5,463 nucleotides of DNA from Deltaproteobacteria bacterium (GTDB lineage Bacteria > Desulfobacterota > Desulfobacteria > Desulfobacterales > C00003060), in NCBI GenBank assembly GCA_019309815.1, contig JAFDFO010000148.1:1-5463 (forward strand), read 5' to 3'. The position numbers were made by a program, and so were the translations under genes. Within the stretch, counting starts at the first letter, position 1, and each line of letters begins with the position of its first letter. The notes below the pieces were generated by a model, which was not told where the DNA came from, made no database searches, and saw nothing but the letters and a program-made list of their open reading frames with translations. Below are positions 5,251 through 5,463 of this stretch, in pieces.

Positions 5251-5431
5251 TTCCTGGTTGTCATTTCGACCTAAGGGAGAAATCTTATGCGCGGCGTCAG
5301 AGGGATTCCCTTTCCCAGGTCGCCCTCAACCGGGCTTCCTTTATTGTTCCAGCTTTTGGGTAGATGAAGGCAACATCACCCAGTTTGGGAGGTTAAAGAT
5401 TTCTCGCTTCGCTCGAAATGACAAACAGGAA
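5251..5431. mobile_element. MITE-like element with 36-bp imperfect terminal inverted repeats
   Basis: The left arm (5251-5286) and right arm (5396-5431) are inverted copies with 32 of 36 positions matching. They include GTCATTTCGA and GAGAAATCTT exactly in both, separated by a variable 7-nt centre. The 109-bp core holds no transposase; the two frames crossing it look non-coding. No clear target-site duplication flanks it. It lies just beyond the terminator, a common landing place for small non-autonomous elements. Similar TCATTTCGA-ended intergenic repeats occur in several bacterial groups, but I cannot confirm family or copy number here. The last 32 bases of the window show nothing recognisable. 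Confidence 0.6.
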
Positions 5432-5463
5432 CTTAGAGAAGGATAAGAACCAACTTTACACTG

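Noticed and set aside
5124..5446. Two plus-strand frames of 79 and 81 codons after the transporter
   Set aside because: They run through the terminator and the inverted-repeat element, lack ribosome sites, and read as translated repeat sequence.

Overview
The window carries four protein genes. Three are on the minus strand: the 5' part of sucD, a complete sucC, and a small membrane protein of unknown function. One, a large ArsB/NhaD-type transporter, is divergent on the plus strand. The rest is unusually repeat-rich intergenic DNA. I infer a Gram-negative bacterium of the Desulfobacterota (deltaproteobacterial) type. The basis is proteins close to E. coli SucC and SucD, a transporter that joins a periplasmic domain to an ion permease, and wide spacers full of short repeats. 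This placement is a style-based inference, not a proof.

Layout. At 1-747 (minus) is SucD, the alpha subunit of succinyl-CoA synthetase; the window edge cuts it just after its catalytic histidine. At 748-1145 is a 398-bp spacer that separates it from the upstream sucC. The spacer is dominated by tracts of 7-nt units in several sequence families, and a stem-loop sits just behind the sucC stop. At 1146-2309 (minus) is SucC, the beta subunit. At 2310-2521 are a cluster of CACGAAA direct and inverted copies, a possible minus-strand terminator and a weak pyrimidine heptad tract. At 2522-2989 (minus) is a protein with two membrane segments and a soluble tail that may be PH-like. At 2990-3399 is a divergent intergenic region with a GC-rich perfect palindrome, a possible promoter and a structured leader. 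At 3400-5151 (plus) is the 583-aa transporter, with a signal peptide and a His-rich extracytoplasmic domain. At 5152-5463 are a strong intrinsic terminator and a 181-bp element with inverted terminal repeats that encodes no transposase.

Function. SucC and SucD together interconvert succinyl-CoA and succinate with substrate-level phosphorylation (TCA cycle). The transporter probably moves an anion or exchanges Na+ and H+; its substrate cannot be read from the sequence. Nothing ties it functionally to sucCD.

I see no complete new defence or biosynthetic system. The most unusual material is non-coding: the in-register heptamer tracts between sucC and sucD, the transporter leader with two competing copies of a pairing arm, and the MITE-like element.
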